DNA of 6,734 nt from Treponema sp. (GCA_003447785.1 DLYJ01000159.1:1-6734), one strand, 5' to 3'. Counted from the first letter of the stretch, positions 1-5,884 are shown. The notes: generated by a model not told the origin, from the sequence alone. Numbers and translations: made by a program.

Positions 1-408
1 GGAATGATCAAAAAGGGACACGGAAAAATCATCAACATCTGTTCTATGATGTCAGAACTCGGACGCGAAACTGTATCTGCTTACGCAGCTGCAAAGGGTG
101 GTCTTAAGATGCTCACACGCAACATCTGTTCTGAATACGGTGGAGCAAACATCCAGTGTAACGGTATCGGACCTGGATACATCGCAACACCACAGACAGC
201 ACCACTTCGCGAAAGACAGCCAGATGGCAGCCGCCATCCATTCGACCAGTTCATCTGTGCTAAAACACCGGCTGGACGCTGGCTCGATGCAGAAGAACTT
301 GCAGGACCTGCAGTATTCTTGGCATCAGACGCTTCTAACGCTGTAAACGGACACATCCTCTACGTTGATGGTGGTATCCTCGCTTACATCGGTAAACAGC
401 CGTCGTAA
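1..408 (+). CDS. Short-chain dehydrogenase, probable gluconate 5-dehydrogenase (5'-truncated)
   Basis: C-terminal half of a classical SDR oxidoreductase. The reading frame is open from base 1, so the N-terminal Rossmann half with the cofactor-binding glycine motif lies outside the window; 135 codons remain of a family of about 260-270 residues. Counting from the first visible codon, the catalytic Ser15 (in NICS), Tyr28 and Lys32 (YAAAK) have the standard S-x12-Y-x3-K spacing. These are followed by the NGIGPGYIATPQT segment after the active site and a C-terminal FLASDAS...NGHILYVDGG stretch typical of the family. The insertion with RERQPDGSRHPFDQF and the ending GGILAYIGKQP recall streptococcal gluconate 5-dehydrogenases, which interconvert gluconate and 5-ketogluconate with NAD(P)H. 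A KduD-like ketodeoxygluconate reductase is the main alternative, since substrate cannot be read from this half. The cytosolic enzyme would feed sugar acids into catabolism. It ends in tandem stops (TAATAA, 406-411) and is followed by a strong terminator, so it is the last gene of its unit. Confidence 0.85.
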   Translation, partial: GMIKKGHGKIINICSMMSELGRETVSAYAAAKGGLKMLTRNICSEYGGANIQCNGIGPGYIATPQTAPLRERQPDGSRHPFDQFICAKTPAGRWLDAEELAGPAVFLASDASNAVNGHILYVDGGILAYIGKQPS

Positions 409-433
409 TAATTAGCTTAACACGCTGATTTAT

Positions 434-470
434 AAACCAGTTCCTTATTTTTGGAGCTGGTTTTTTTTGT
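434..470 (+). terminator. Intrinsic terminator after the dehydrogenase gene
   Basis: The arms AAACCAGTTCC (434-444) and GGAGCTGGTTT (453-463) form an 11-bp stem with one G-U wobble and an 8-nt loop. T's run unbroken to 468. The structure starts 26 nt after the first stop codon, which is typical Rho-independent geometry for ending the upstream unit. Confidence 0.9.
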
Positions 471-475
471 TTTAC

Positions 476-515
476 TTGTATTTATAAAAATTAGTGATAA
501 AATTAAAAATAGAAT
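476..515 (+). promoter_or_regulatory. Candidate promoter region for the phosphofructokinase gene
   Basis: AT-rich stretch after the terminator. One reading is TTGTAT (476-481), a 16-bp spacer and TAAAAT (498-503). A second -10 candidate, TAGAAT (510-515), matches the consensus at five of six positions but has no good -35. The -35 of the first pair is weak, so the exact start of transcription is uncertain. The position between a terminator and the next gene supports a promoter here. Confidence 0.35.
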
Positions 516-516
516 T

Positions 517-530
517 TGTCTTTAAAGACA
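517..530. promoter_or_regulatory. Perfect 14-bp palindrome, possible operator
   Basis: TGTCTTTAAAGACA is a perfect 14-bp inverted repeat with no spacer, 24 bp before the phosphofructokinase start codon and just downstream of the candidate -10 boxes. Size, symmetry and position would suit a dimeric repressor site. It could also be chance in AT-rich DNA; no second copy was noticed in the window. Confidence 0.3.
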
Positions 531-542
531 TTAATTAAACAA

Positions 543-547
543 TGGAG
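543..547 (+). promoter_or_regulatory. Ribosome binding site deciding the phosphofructokinase start
   Basis: TGGAG lies 7 nt before ATG 555. It favours this start over non-ATG codons further upstream in the same frame, which would add 13 residues with no family counterpart. Confidence 0.7.
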
Positions 548-554
548 TTTATTT

Positions 555-1778
555 ATGGTTGGTAATGTAATCGTTGGTCAGTCTGGTGGACCGACTTCTG
601 TAATCAATTCTTCTCTCGCAGGAGTTTATAAAACAGCTAAAGACCGTGGAGCCAAAAAAGTTTACGGTATGCTTCACGGAATCAAAGGTCTTTTGGACAA
701 ACAATATGTCGATTTATCAGAAAAAATCGGCACAACAATGGACATCGATCTGCTTAAACGCACTCCTTCTTCATATCTTGGTTCATGCCGCTTTAAGCTT
801 CCGGAAATTGAAGCTGATAAATCAACTTACGACAAAATCTTTAAAATCCTCAAGGAACTTGATATCGAATACTTTTTCTACATTGGTGGAAACGACTCAA
901 TGGATACCATCAAAAAGCTCTCTGACTATGCACAAATCATCAACAGCAGCATCAAGTTTATGGGTGTTCCAAAAACAATCGACAATGACCTTGCAGTAAC
1001 AGACCACACACCTGGTTACGGTTCTGCCGCAAAGTTTATTGCCGCAACAATGAAAGAAATTATCCGCGACGGTCTTGTTTATGACTATCCGACAGTTACA
1101 GTTGTAGAAATCATGGGTCGTAACGCAGGATGGCTTACCGCCGCCGCTGCCCTTGCCAAGAGCGATGACTGTGAAGGCGTAGACCTGATTTATCTTCCTG
1201 AAAAAGTTTTTGACATTGATCACTTTATGGCAACTGTTAAAAAACTTCTTAAAAACAACAAATCCCTCGTAATCGCAATCAGCGAAGGTATCAAAGTTGC
1301 TGATGGCCGTTATGTATTTGAACTTTCAGACCATGTTGAATTTGTGGATGCTTTCGGTCACAAACAGATGTCAGGTTCTGCAAAATACCTTTCAAACCGC
1401 ATTGCCGCTGATCTGGGCGTAAAATCCCGGGCAATCGAATTATCAACACTCCAGCGCTGTGCCGCACACATGACAAGCCGCACAGACATCACAGAAGCCT
1501 TTAACGTAGGCGGTGCTGCAGTTAAGGCCGCATTCGAAGGTGAATCAGGAAAGGTTGTAGTTCTTAAACGCGTTTCTGATGATCCGTATATGTGTATTAC
1601 AGAAACACACGATGTTCACGACATTGCAAACGTAGAAAAGAAAGTTCCTCTGGAATGGATTACTGATGACGATTATGTAACAAACGACCTGGTGCATTAC
1701 ATCCGTCCTCTGATTCAGGCTGAACTTAGCCCGATTATGGTTGATGGTCTTCCACGCCACTTAAACGTAAACATGTAA
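555..1778 (+). CDS. 6-phosphofructokinase, probably PPi-dependent
   Basis: Cytosolic phosphofructokinase of 407 aa that phosphorylates fructose 6-phosphate to fructose 1,6-bisphosphate; a PPi-linked enzyme would also run in reverse. The phosphate-donor loop GQSGGPTSVIN is at residues 8-18, GGNDS at 111-115, PKTIDND at 139-145, MGRNAGW at 187-193, ISEG at 242-245 and LQRCAAH at 299-305. Asp143 is the expected catalytic base. The donor specificity call rests on Asp114, where ATP enzymes carry Gly, and Lys140, where E. coli PfkA carries Gly; this pair is the known signature of PPi-dependent PFKs. Length exceeds the roughly 320 aa of E. coli PfkA and is below the roughly 550 aa of long PPi-PFKs, so it fits the intermediate group. 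ATG 555 is chosen because TGGAG (543-547) lies 7 nt upstream and the protein then starts directly with the first beta strand; the open frame to 516 has no such support. It is monocistronic, between a terminator and the structured element at 1788-1906. Confidence 0.9.
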   Translation: MVGNVIVGQSGGPTSVINSSLAGVYKTAKDRGAKKVYGMLHGIKGLLDKQYVDLSEKIGTTMDIDLLKRTPSSYLGSCRFKLPEIEADKSTYDKIFKILKELDIEYFFYIGGNDSMDTIKKLSDYAQIINSSIKFMGVPKTIDNDLAVTDHTPGYGSAAKFIAATMKEIIRDGLVYDYPTVTVVEIMGRNAGWLTAAAALAKSDDCEGVDLIYLPEKVFDIDHFMATVKKLLKNNKSLVIAISEGIKVADGRYVFELSDHVEFVDAFGHKQMSGSAKYLSNRIAADLGVKSRAIELSTLQRCAAHMTSRTDITEAFNVGGAAVKAAFEGESGKVVVLKRVSDDPYMCITETHDVHDIANVEKKVPLEWITDDDYVTNDLVHYIRPLIQAELSPIMVDGLPRHLNVNM

Positions 1779-1803
1779 TTTATTGAAGGGTTGTTCAAAA
1801 AGT

Positions 1804-1831
1804 GTCATTTTCGGGCTTGACCCGAAAATCT
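1804..1831 (+). repeat. 28-nt hairpin repeat unit, copy 1
   Basis: Begins GTCATT and ends AATCT. Stem arms ATTTTCGGG (1807-1815) and CCCGAAAAT (1821-1829) pair perfectly over 9 bp around loop CTTGA (1816-1820). Copy 2 is on the opposite strand at 1850-1877, with the same total length and register. Confidence 0.75.
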
Positions 1832-1849
1832 AATTTATTACAATACAGG

Positions 1850-1877
1850 AGATTGCCGTGTCTAGCACGGCAATGAC
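1850..1877 (-). repeat. 28-nt hairpin repeat unit, copy 2 (inverted)
   Basis: Read on the minus strand it begins GTCATT, ends AATCT and has loop CTAGA. The stem ATTGCCGTG with CACGGCAAT pairs perfectly over 9 bp. Relative to copy 1, three stem pairs are replaced by other Watson-Crick pairs while the ends are kept, which suggests the hairpin shape is under selection or is copied as a unit. Confidence 0.75.
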
Positions 1878-1952
1878 TCATACTTACTGAACAGCCCCTT
1901 TTTTTTGCCTTTTAAGCCCCTCCCTGTACAAGCGCCCTCAAAAACTGTACCG

Positions 1953-1981
1953 TTGTAAAACCTTGTGAATTTTAATAAAAT
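1953..1981 (+). promoter_or_regulatory. Candidate proS promoter close to the start codon
   Basis: TTGTAA (1953-1958), a 17-bp spacer and TAAAAT (1976-1981) form a reasonable sigma-70-type promoter. The -10 box ends 7 nt before ATG 1989, so transcription would begin at or next to the start codon. The AAGG at 1982-1985 could serve as a ribosome site only for a longer transcript from further upstream. Confidence 0.35.
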
Positions 1982-1988
1982 AAGGTTT

Positions 1989-3821
1989 ATGAAAACTTCA
2001 AAATTCTATATTTCAACGCTTCGCGAAGCACCTTCGGAAGCAGTTATTGCCAGCCACAAACTCATGCTCCGAGCAGGCATTACACGCAAACTTGGAAACG
2101 GACTTTACACTTACCTTCCTCTTGGTGTTCGCTCACTATACAAACTCGAAAACATTATCCGCGAAGAACTTGACGCCTCAGGCGCACTTGAATTCAAATC
2201 AACAGTAATCGTTCCCGGTGAAATCTGGAAAGAATCAGGCCGCTGGGAAACCATGGGCCCTCAGATGCTCAAGGCAAAAAACCGCGCTGAACAGGACATG
2301 GTAGTTTCTCCAACTGCCGAAGAAGCATACACTGCAATTGTCCGGGATGCTCTCGATTCATACAAACAGCTTCCTGTAAACCTCTATCAGATTAACACAA
2401 AATACCGCGACGAAATCCGCCCTCGTTACGGCGTAATGCGCGGCCGCGAGTTCATCATGATGGACGCTTACACAATGAATGCGGACGATGCTTCCCTCGA
2501 TGAATCCTACAACGAATACGAAAAAGCATATTTCCGCATCTTTAAGCGCCTGGGACTCAAAATCATCCCTGTTCGCGCCGATTCTGGTGCAATGGGTGGT
2601 TCAGGCTCAGAAGAATTCATGGTAGAAAGCCCGATCGGAGACGACACTCTCATTATCTGTCCAAACGAAAAATGCGGATATGCCGCAAACGTTGAAAAAG
2701 CCGAGTGTGCTCCAGACGAATCAGTAAACAAAAAAGGCGAAAAACCTGCAAAAACTGATTTGCCGATAGAAGAAGTTGCAACTCCAAATGTTTTCTCAAT
2801 CCAAGACATGGAAAAATTCTTTGACGAATCACCAAAAATGTTCATCAAAGCACTCATTTACCGCGTAATCAATTCAGGTCTCGATTTATCCGATGCAACA
2901 GGCGCAGATAAGTTCAAGAAAGTAAAGGACCCTGCAGGCGATTATTACCCGCTTTCCTACGCATGTGTTCTGATTCGTGCAGACCTTGATGTAAACGAAG
3001 CAAAACTTGCAGCAACACTCAAGGCAAGCGAAGTTGTACTTGCAGAAGAAGAAGAAGTTCTCGAATACGCAGGCGCTCCACACGGCTTTGTGGGTCCAAT
3101 CACAGCAAAATGCCCGCTCATCGTAGACTACTCTGTTGTAAAAGACGGAGAAGCCCAGATGCACGACGCAATTGCCGGTGCAGGAAAAGAAGGTTTCCAT
3201 ATCAGACACGTAGAACCGATGCGTGACTTTAAGCCATTCATCAATGCGGACCTGCGCACAGTAAAAGAAGGCGACAAATGTGCATGCTGCGGCGGAACAT
3301 TCTACCAGAAAAAAGGTAACGAACTTGGACACATCTTCAAGCTGGGACACAAATACACAAAATCAATGCACGTAACTTTCCTCGGCCAGAACGGAAAGCC
3401 GCAGGAACCTACAATGGGCTGTTACGGAATCGGTGTTGACCGCACCCTCGCTTCAATCATCGAAAAGAACAACGACGAAAAAGGAATCATCTGGCCAATG
3501 TCAGTTGCACCTTTCCAGGTTTGTATCGTTCCAATCCGCTATGACGGACAGATGAAAGAAGTTGCAGACAAGATTTATGACCAGCTCACAACGGCAGGAA
3601 TCGAAGTTCTTCTCGATGACCGCAATGAACGCCCTGGTGTTAAATTTGCCGATATGGAACTGATTGGTATTCCTTTGCGCATCACAGTTGGTGATAAAAA
3701 TCTTCCTAATGTTGAATTCAAACCGCGAGCCGCACAGGAAGCTGAACTTGTTCCGGCTGACGACGTAGCAAAAAAAGCTGAAGAATTCGTTAGAAACGCA
3801 CTTGCGGAGTTAAATGCTTAA
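1989..3821 (+). CDS. proS: Prolyl-tRNA synthetase, bacterial type with editing domain
   Basis: Class II aminoacyl-tRNA synthetase of 610 aa charging tRNA-Pro in the cytosol. The N-terminus (MKTSKFYISTLREAP) and the motif 1 region at about 60-85 match the bacterial family. Motif 2 runs about 139-161, starting YRDEIRPRYG with Arg140 and Glu142. The editing insertion, which removes Ala-tRNA-Pro in this family, spans about 225-405; it has Lys287, aligned by eye with E. coli Lys279, and a GxxxP loop (366-370). Motif 3 is MGCYGIGVDR (476-485) with Arg485. The anticodon-binding domain runs about 508-610 and includes DDRNERPGVKFADMELIGIP. The protein is longer than the roughly 570 aa of E. coli ProS and carries Cys pairs at 224/229 and 431/434, possibly a metal knuckle. 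ATG 1989 is chosen by family alignment; GTG 1965 would add eight unmatched residues and has no ribosome site. The 3' end overlaps the next gene by 8 nt. Confidence 0.97.
   Translation: MKTSKFYISTLREAPSEAVIASHKLMLRAGITRKLGNGLYTYLPLGVRSLYKLENIIREELDASGALEFKSTVIVPGEIWKESGRWETMGPQMLKAKNRAEQDMVVSPTAEEAYTAIVRDALDSYKQLPVNLYQINTKYRDEIRPRYGVMRGREFIMMDAYTMNADDASLDESYNEYEKAYFRIFKRLGLKIIPVRADSGAMGGSGSEEFMVESPIGDDTLIICPNEKCGYAANVEKAECAPDESVNKKGEKPAKTDLPIEEVATPNVFSIQDMEKFFDESPKMFIKALIYRVINSGLDLSDATGADKFKKVKDPAGDYYPLSYACVLIRADLDVNEAKLAATLKASEVVLAEEEEVLEYAGAPHGFVGPITAKCPLIVDYSVVKDGEAQMHDAIAGAGKEGFHIRHVEPMRDFKPFINADLRTVKEGDKCACCGGTFYQKKGNELGHIFKLGHKYTKSMHVTFLGQNGKPQEPTMGCYGIGVDRTLASIIEKNNDEKGIIWPMSVAPFQVCIVPIRYDGQMKEVADKIYDQLTTAGIEVLLDDRNERPGVKFADMELIGIPLRITVGDKNLPNVEFKPRAAQEAELVPADDVAKKAEEFVRNALAELNA
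3806..3809 (+). promoter_or_regulatory. Ribosome binding site inside the proS 3' end
   Basis: GGAG within the last codons of proS lies 4 nt before ATG 3814 and 13 nt before ATG 3823. This favours 3814 as the start of the downstream gene and suggests translational coupling to proS. Confidence 0.55.
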
Positions 3822-4917
3822 AATGAATAAGATGCACTTTTTACGACAAAATAAACTTTTTCTGACTGTTTTATTATTTGTAACGGGTGCACTTTATTCC
3901 GCATTTGCACTGCCGGGAGTTACCCAGAGTTTACCTGATGCTTCCGGTCAGTTTGTTTTTTACAGGGATTATTCGTTTGAACGGGAGTCCTACTTTGGAA
4001 TCGTTTATTTTGACGAGTCCAGTGTGGGCCTGCGTTACTTTGCACCGGCCGTACTTGATTCATATCCGATGCAGCCAAAAAAAGATGTTTATATTCTGTT
4101 CTCCCTTGATCCTGCTAAAAAACACATTGAATTAAAAGGTGAACGCATTTTAACAACCGTTACACCTGAAGACACGGATTTAATCAATTATCTTCACGAC
4201 ATGCTTTATGAGCTTAACTCACGCCGCTCTAAGGCAGGAATTATCGATCAATCACAGACAATTGAACAGGAATACGAACAGTTTGGCGGTTACGTAAACA
4301 TTTTATTCAATCCTGTAGTTCCCCTTTTTAATATTCAGAAAATTTTTAATAAAGACGGAAAAGCAGTATTTTCACTGATTACTGCAGGTCAGTTAACTTC
4401 TTCTCAGGATGATAGTTTTGCAGCATTTACAGGGCTTCCTCTTAAAACTGAAGATGATCATAATTTGTCCCTGCAGAAAAAACCATCCAAACTTAAGGTT
4501 TCTTATAAGAAAGACGAAAAGCATGTTCAGAAAATCAATCTTGATTCAAACTGGGAGGCGTCTGCCGAAAACCTTTACAATCTTTCAAAATCAGGAGTCC
4601 TTGCAATGGACATAATTCCTTCCACTGCAGAGACCGTAGAACTTACAATGCAGAATCTTAAACGTTCCATGATTCTCGGCCGACAGGAATCATATCCTTA
4701 TATTGAATCAATGCAGATTTCAGAAGGCAAAAACGGAACAACCTATACAAATATCTTTTACAACGATATTTCAAAGAGTTTTACAAAAGACTACAAAATC
4801 ATTAAAAAACTCGATGACAATTCAATTGCAATTTTAACTTTTACAGTATTCTATGGCGCGTATAAAGCAAACGCCAAATACTTTGATAAAATTCTTAAAT
4901 CCTATTCAGTAAACTAA
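3814..4917 (+). CDS. Exported protein of unknown function
   Basis: A 367-aa protein I do not recognise. A basic N-terminus (residues 1-14), a hydrophobic core (15-29) and an Ala-Phe-Ala site give a type I signal peptide with likely cleavage after Ala32. No cysteine follows, so it is not a lipoprotein, and there are no further membrane segments; a periplasmic or outer-membrane location is inferred. The mature part opens with a Tyr/Phe-rich segment (47-80), has a charged Lys-rich stretch (222-240) and ends in a region (about 290-367) whose final FDKILKSYSV faintly recalls PsbP/DcrB-like folds; that resemblance is weak. It overlaps proS by 8 nt, has GGAG just before ATG 3814 and probably shares its transcript. 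ATGs at 3823 and 3832 are alternative starts and both keep the signal peptide. Its stop codon overlaps that of the convergent GerMN gene. Confidence 0.85.
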   Translation: MLKMNKMHFLRQNKLFLTVLLFVTGALYSAFALPGVTQSLPDASGQFVFYRDYSFERESYFGIVYFDESSVGLRYFAPAVLDSYPMQPKKDVYILFSLDPAKKHIELKGERILTTVTPEDTDLINYLHDMLYELNSRRSKAGIIDQSQTIEQEYEQFGGYVNILFNPVVPLFNIQKIFNKDGKAVFSLITAGQLTSSQDDSFAAFTGLPLKTEDDHNLSLQKKPSKLKVSYKKDEKHVQKINLDSNWEASAENLYNLSKSGVLAMDIIPSTAETVELTMQNLKRSMILGRQESYPYIESMQISEGKNGTTYTNIFYNDISKSFTKDYKIIKKLDDNSIAILTFTVFYGAYKANAKYFDKILKSYSVN

Positions 4918-5765
4918 AAACTTGTGCGGGAAAGGGGGCTCCCAATCCAGACGCCCTCGCTGCCAAGATATTCTTTTTTCTGACCGTCAATCAAAAATTG
5001 AACACTCTTAACTGTTGAAAACTCAGTTGCCGTATAAACAATCTGCATTAGCTGAGCAAGGTAACCGTCAACTCCAATCCTGTTGAATTCAAATTCTTCA
5101 TTAAAATTAAGGAATGCAACTCCGTCACGAACATAGGCGGATAACAGCCTGGTGCCCGGCGGAATGAGTGTTTTATATCCCTTGTTTGCCTCGCTTGAAT
5201 CAGGACCCTTGAGCAGAAGATTAATATTTGTAACAAGGGGACTGTCATTCTTTTCAACTTCGCGGGTAATTACCTTTCGGCTTACAACACCGTCTTCGCC
5301 GATGTAAACAAAATAAAGTTTCTGGTTAACTACGGTTTTTGTAACAGGTTTAGGCTGTTCAACCTTGTTTTCGGTTTTAGGTTTTTCTTCATTTTTAATC
5401 TGAGCTACCGTTTCTGATTTGGAAGTTTCCTTTTCCTCAGTTTTTGATTGAACTTTTGGCTCTTCTTTCGGAACATTAACGGTTGCTGAAGGGGCAGTCT
5501 GTTCAACCGGAGTTTTTACAGGCTCTTCTGTCTTGAGGGTAATAATTGTTTCCTCTTCTTCTTTTTGTGCTTCCTCTTTTACTTCGTGATTAGCGATAAA
5601 TTCAGGAGTTGAACCAAAAATGCGTTCAAAGAATCGTGTAGTTTTTAAATTTGAATATATTTCGTCCTGCTTAACTAAAAATACAATCAGCAGAATTAAA
5701 AATCCGAGAATCCAGCAGGCCAGAGCAAGCCCTGTTTGATTAGTCTTTTTTTCCTTTTTTGCCAT
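4914..5765 (-). CDS. Membrane-anchored GerMN-domain protein
   Basis: A 283-aa protein with three parts. Residues 1-10 are basic and cytosolic, and about 11-31 form one hydrophobic helix acting as an uncleaved anchor. Residues about 60-145 are a Lys/Glu/Pro/Thr-rich low-complexity linker that could span the periplasm. Residues about 148-276 form a GerMN domain, seen in LYFVYIGEDG, INLLLKGPDS, TLIPPGTRLLSAYVRDGVAFLNFNEEFEF and VKSVQFLIDGQ. GerMN is named for the Bacillus GerM sporulation/germination protein but also occurs in non-spore-formers, where the role is mostly unknown; a cell-envelope or peptidoglycan role is an inference. No clear Shine-Dalgarno site precedes ATG 5765, and a good -10 box lies only 6 nt upstream, so the mRNA may be leaderless. 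It faces the upstream gene tail to tail with overlapping stops and is divergent from the sugar kinase gene. Confidence 0.88.
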   Translation of the reverse strand: MAKKEKKTNQTGLALACWILGFLILLIVFLVKQDEIYSNLKTTRFFERIFGSTPEFIANHEVKEEAQKEEEETIITLKTEEPVKTPVEQTAPSATVNVPKEEPKVQSKTEEKETSKSETVAQIKNEEKPKTENKVEQPKPVTKTVVNQKLYFVYIGEDGVVSRKVITREVEKNDSPLVTNINLLLKGPDSSEANKGYKTLIPPGTRLLSAYVRDGVAFLNFNEEFEFNRIGVDGYLAQLMQIVYTATEFSTVKSVQFLIDGQKKEYLGSEGVWIGSPLSRTSF

Positions 5766-5771
5766 ATATTT

Positions 5772-5800
5772 AGTATATTCTAGACCGGATTAAAAGTCCA
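5772..5800 (-). promoter_or_regulatory. Promoter of the GerMN gene, probably leaderless
   Basis: On the minus strand, TGGACT (5800-5795), a 17-bp spacer and TATACT (5777-5772) match sigma-70 boxes at four and five of six positions. Only 6 nt separate the -10 box from the ATG at 5765, so the transcript would begin at or within a base or two of the start codon. Confidence 0.5.
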
Positions 5801-5826
5801 CAAAGTAGAAAAAATTATTAAAAGTC
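5789..5826 (+). repeat. 10-nt direct repeat pair in the divergent promoter region
   Basis: ATTAAAAGTC occurs at 5789-5798 and 5817-5826, 28 bp apart start to start, close to three helical turns. The first copy overlaps the -35 of the GerMN promoter and the second lies just before the -35 of the kinase promoter. This could be a shared regulator site, or chance in AT-rich sequence. Confidence 0.35.
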
Positions 5827-5829
5827 TTG

Positions 5830-5860
5830 TTGATATCTGCGTTTAAGAGTAAACTATAAA
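5830..5860 (+). promoter_or_regulatory. Candidate promoter of the sugar kinase gene
   Basis: TTGATA (5830-5835) and TATAAA (5855-5860) each match consensus at five of six positions, but the 19-bp spacer is longer than ideal. Transcription would start near 5867, leaving a leader of about 18 nt that still holds the AAGGA ribosome site (5874-5878), 6 nt before ATG 5885. Confidence 0.45.
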
Positions 5861-5884
5861 CGTAATTTTTTACAAGGAATTTTT

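Larger units (their letters stand above)
1788..1906. repeat. Structured inverted-repeat element (REP/MITE-like), possible terminator
   Basis: The element fills most of the spacer between the phosphofructokinase gene and proS. The outer arms GGGTTGTTCA (1788-1797) and TGAACAGCCC (1888-1897) pair over 10 bp with one G-U wobble and are followed by T's at 1899-1906. Inside are two perfect 9-bp hairpins, 1807-1829 and 1852-1874, each with a 5-nt loop. The two halves are inverted copies: outer arm, an AAGT-type segment and then GTCATT recur on each side, the right copy having about 4 extra bases. The whole could fold as a three-way junction, and the final stem plus T-run could stop transcription from the upstream gene. 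There is no ORF and no transposase, so movement would need help in trans. Similarity to REP or MITE families is inferred from the architecture only. Confidence 0.75.

Noticed and set aside
516..554. Upstream extension of the phosphofructokinase frame by 13 residues
   Set aside because: It begins at a non-ATG codon inside the palindrome region without a ribosome site, and the family N-terminus starts at the ATG at 555, which has TGGAG 7 nt upstream.
897..1223. 108-codon minus-strand frame inside the phosphofructokinase gene
   Set aside because: Antisense shadow of a conserved coding region with no initiation signals.
1788..1906. tRNA, T-box or riboswitch reading of the three-way structure before proS
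   Set aside because: No CCA-type acceptor end, no anticodon arm of proper size, no T-box core sequence and no alternative terminator/antiterminator pair; the inverted copy relationship of the two hairpins fits a repeat element better.
1924..1950. CTGTAC direct repeat upstream of proS
   Set aside because: Only six bases, 21 bp apart, and not placed symmetrically around a promoter; likely chance.
1965..1988. GTG start adding eight residues to ProS
   Set aside because: No ribosome site, and the known family N-terminus aligns with MKTSKF at 1989.
2886..3350. 154-codon open frame on the minus strand inside proS
   Set aside because: Cys/Phe-rich shadow translation opposite well-conserved ProS sequence; no ribosome site or family resemblance.
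4928..4945. G-rich/C-rich stretch after the convergent stops as a terminator
   Set aside because: GGGAAAGGGGGCTCCC forms at best a short weak stem and has no T-run on either strand in the right place.
5330..5600. Lys/Glu-rich region of the GerMN protein as a separate repeat or frameshift artefact
   Set aside because: The frame stays open through it, there is no regular repeat period, and such linkers are normal between a membrane anchor and an extracytoplasmic domain.
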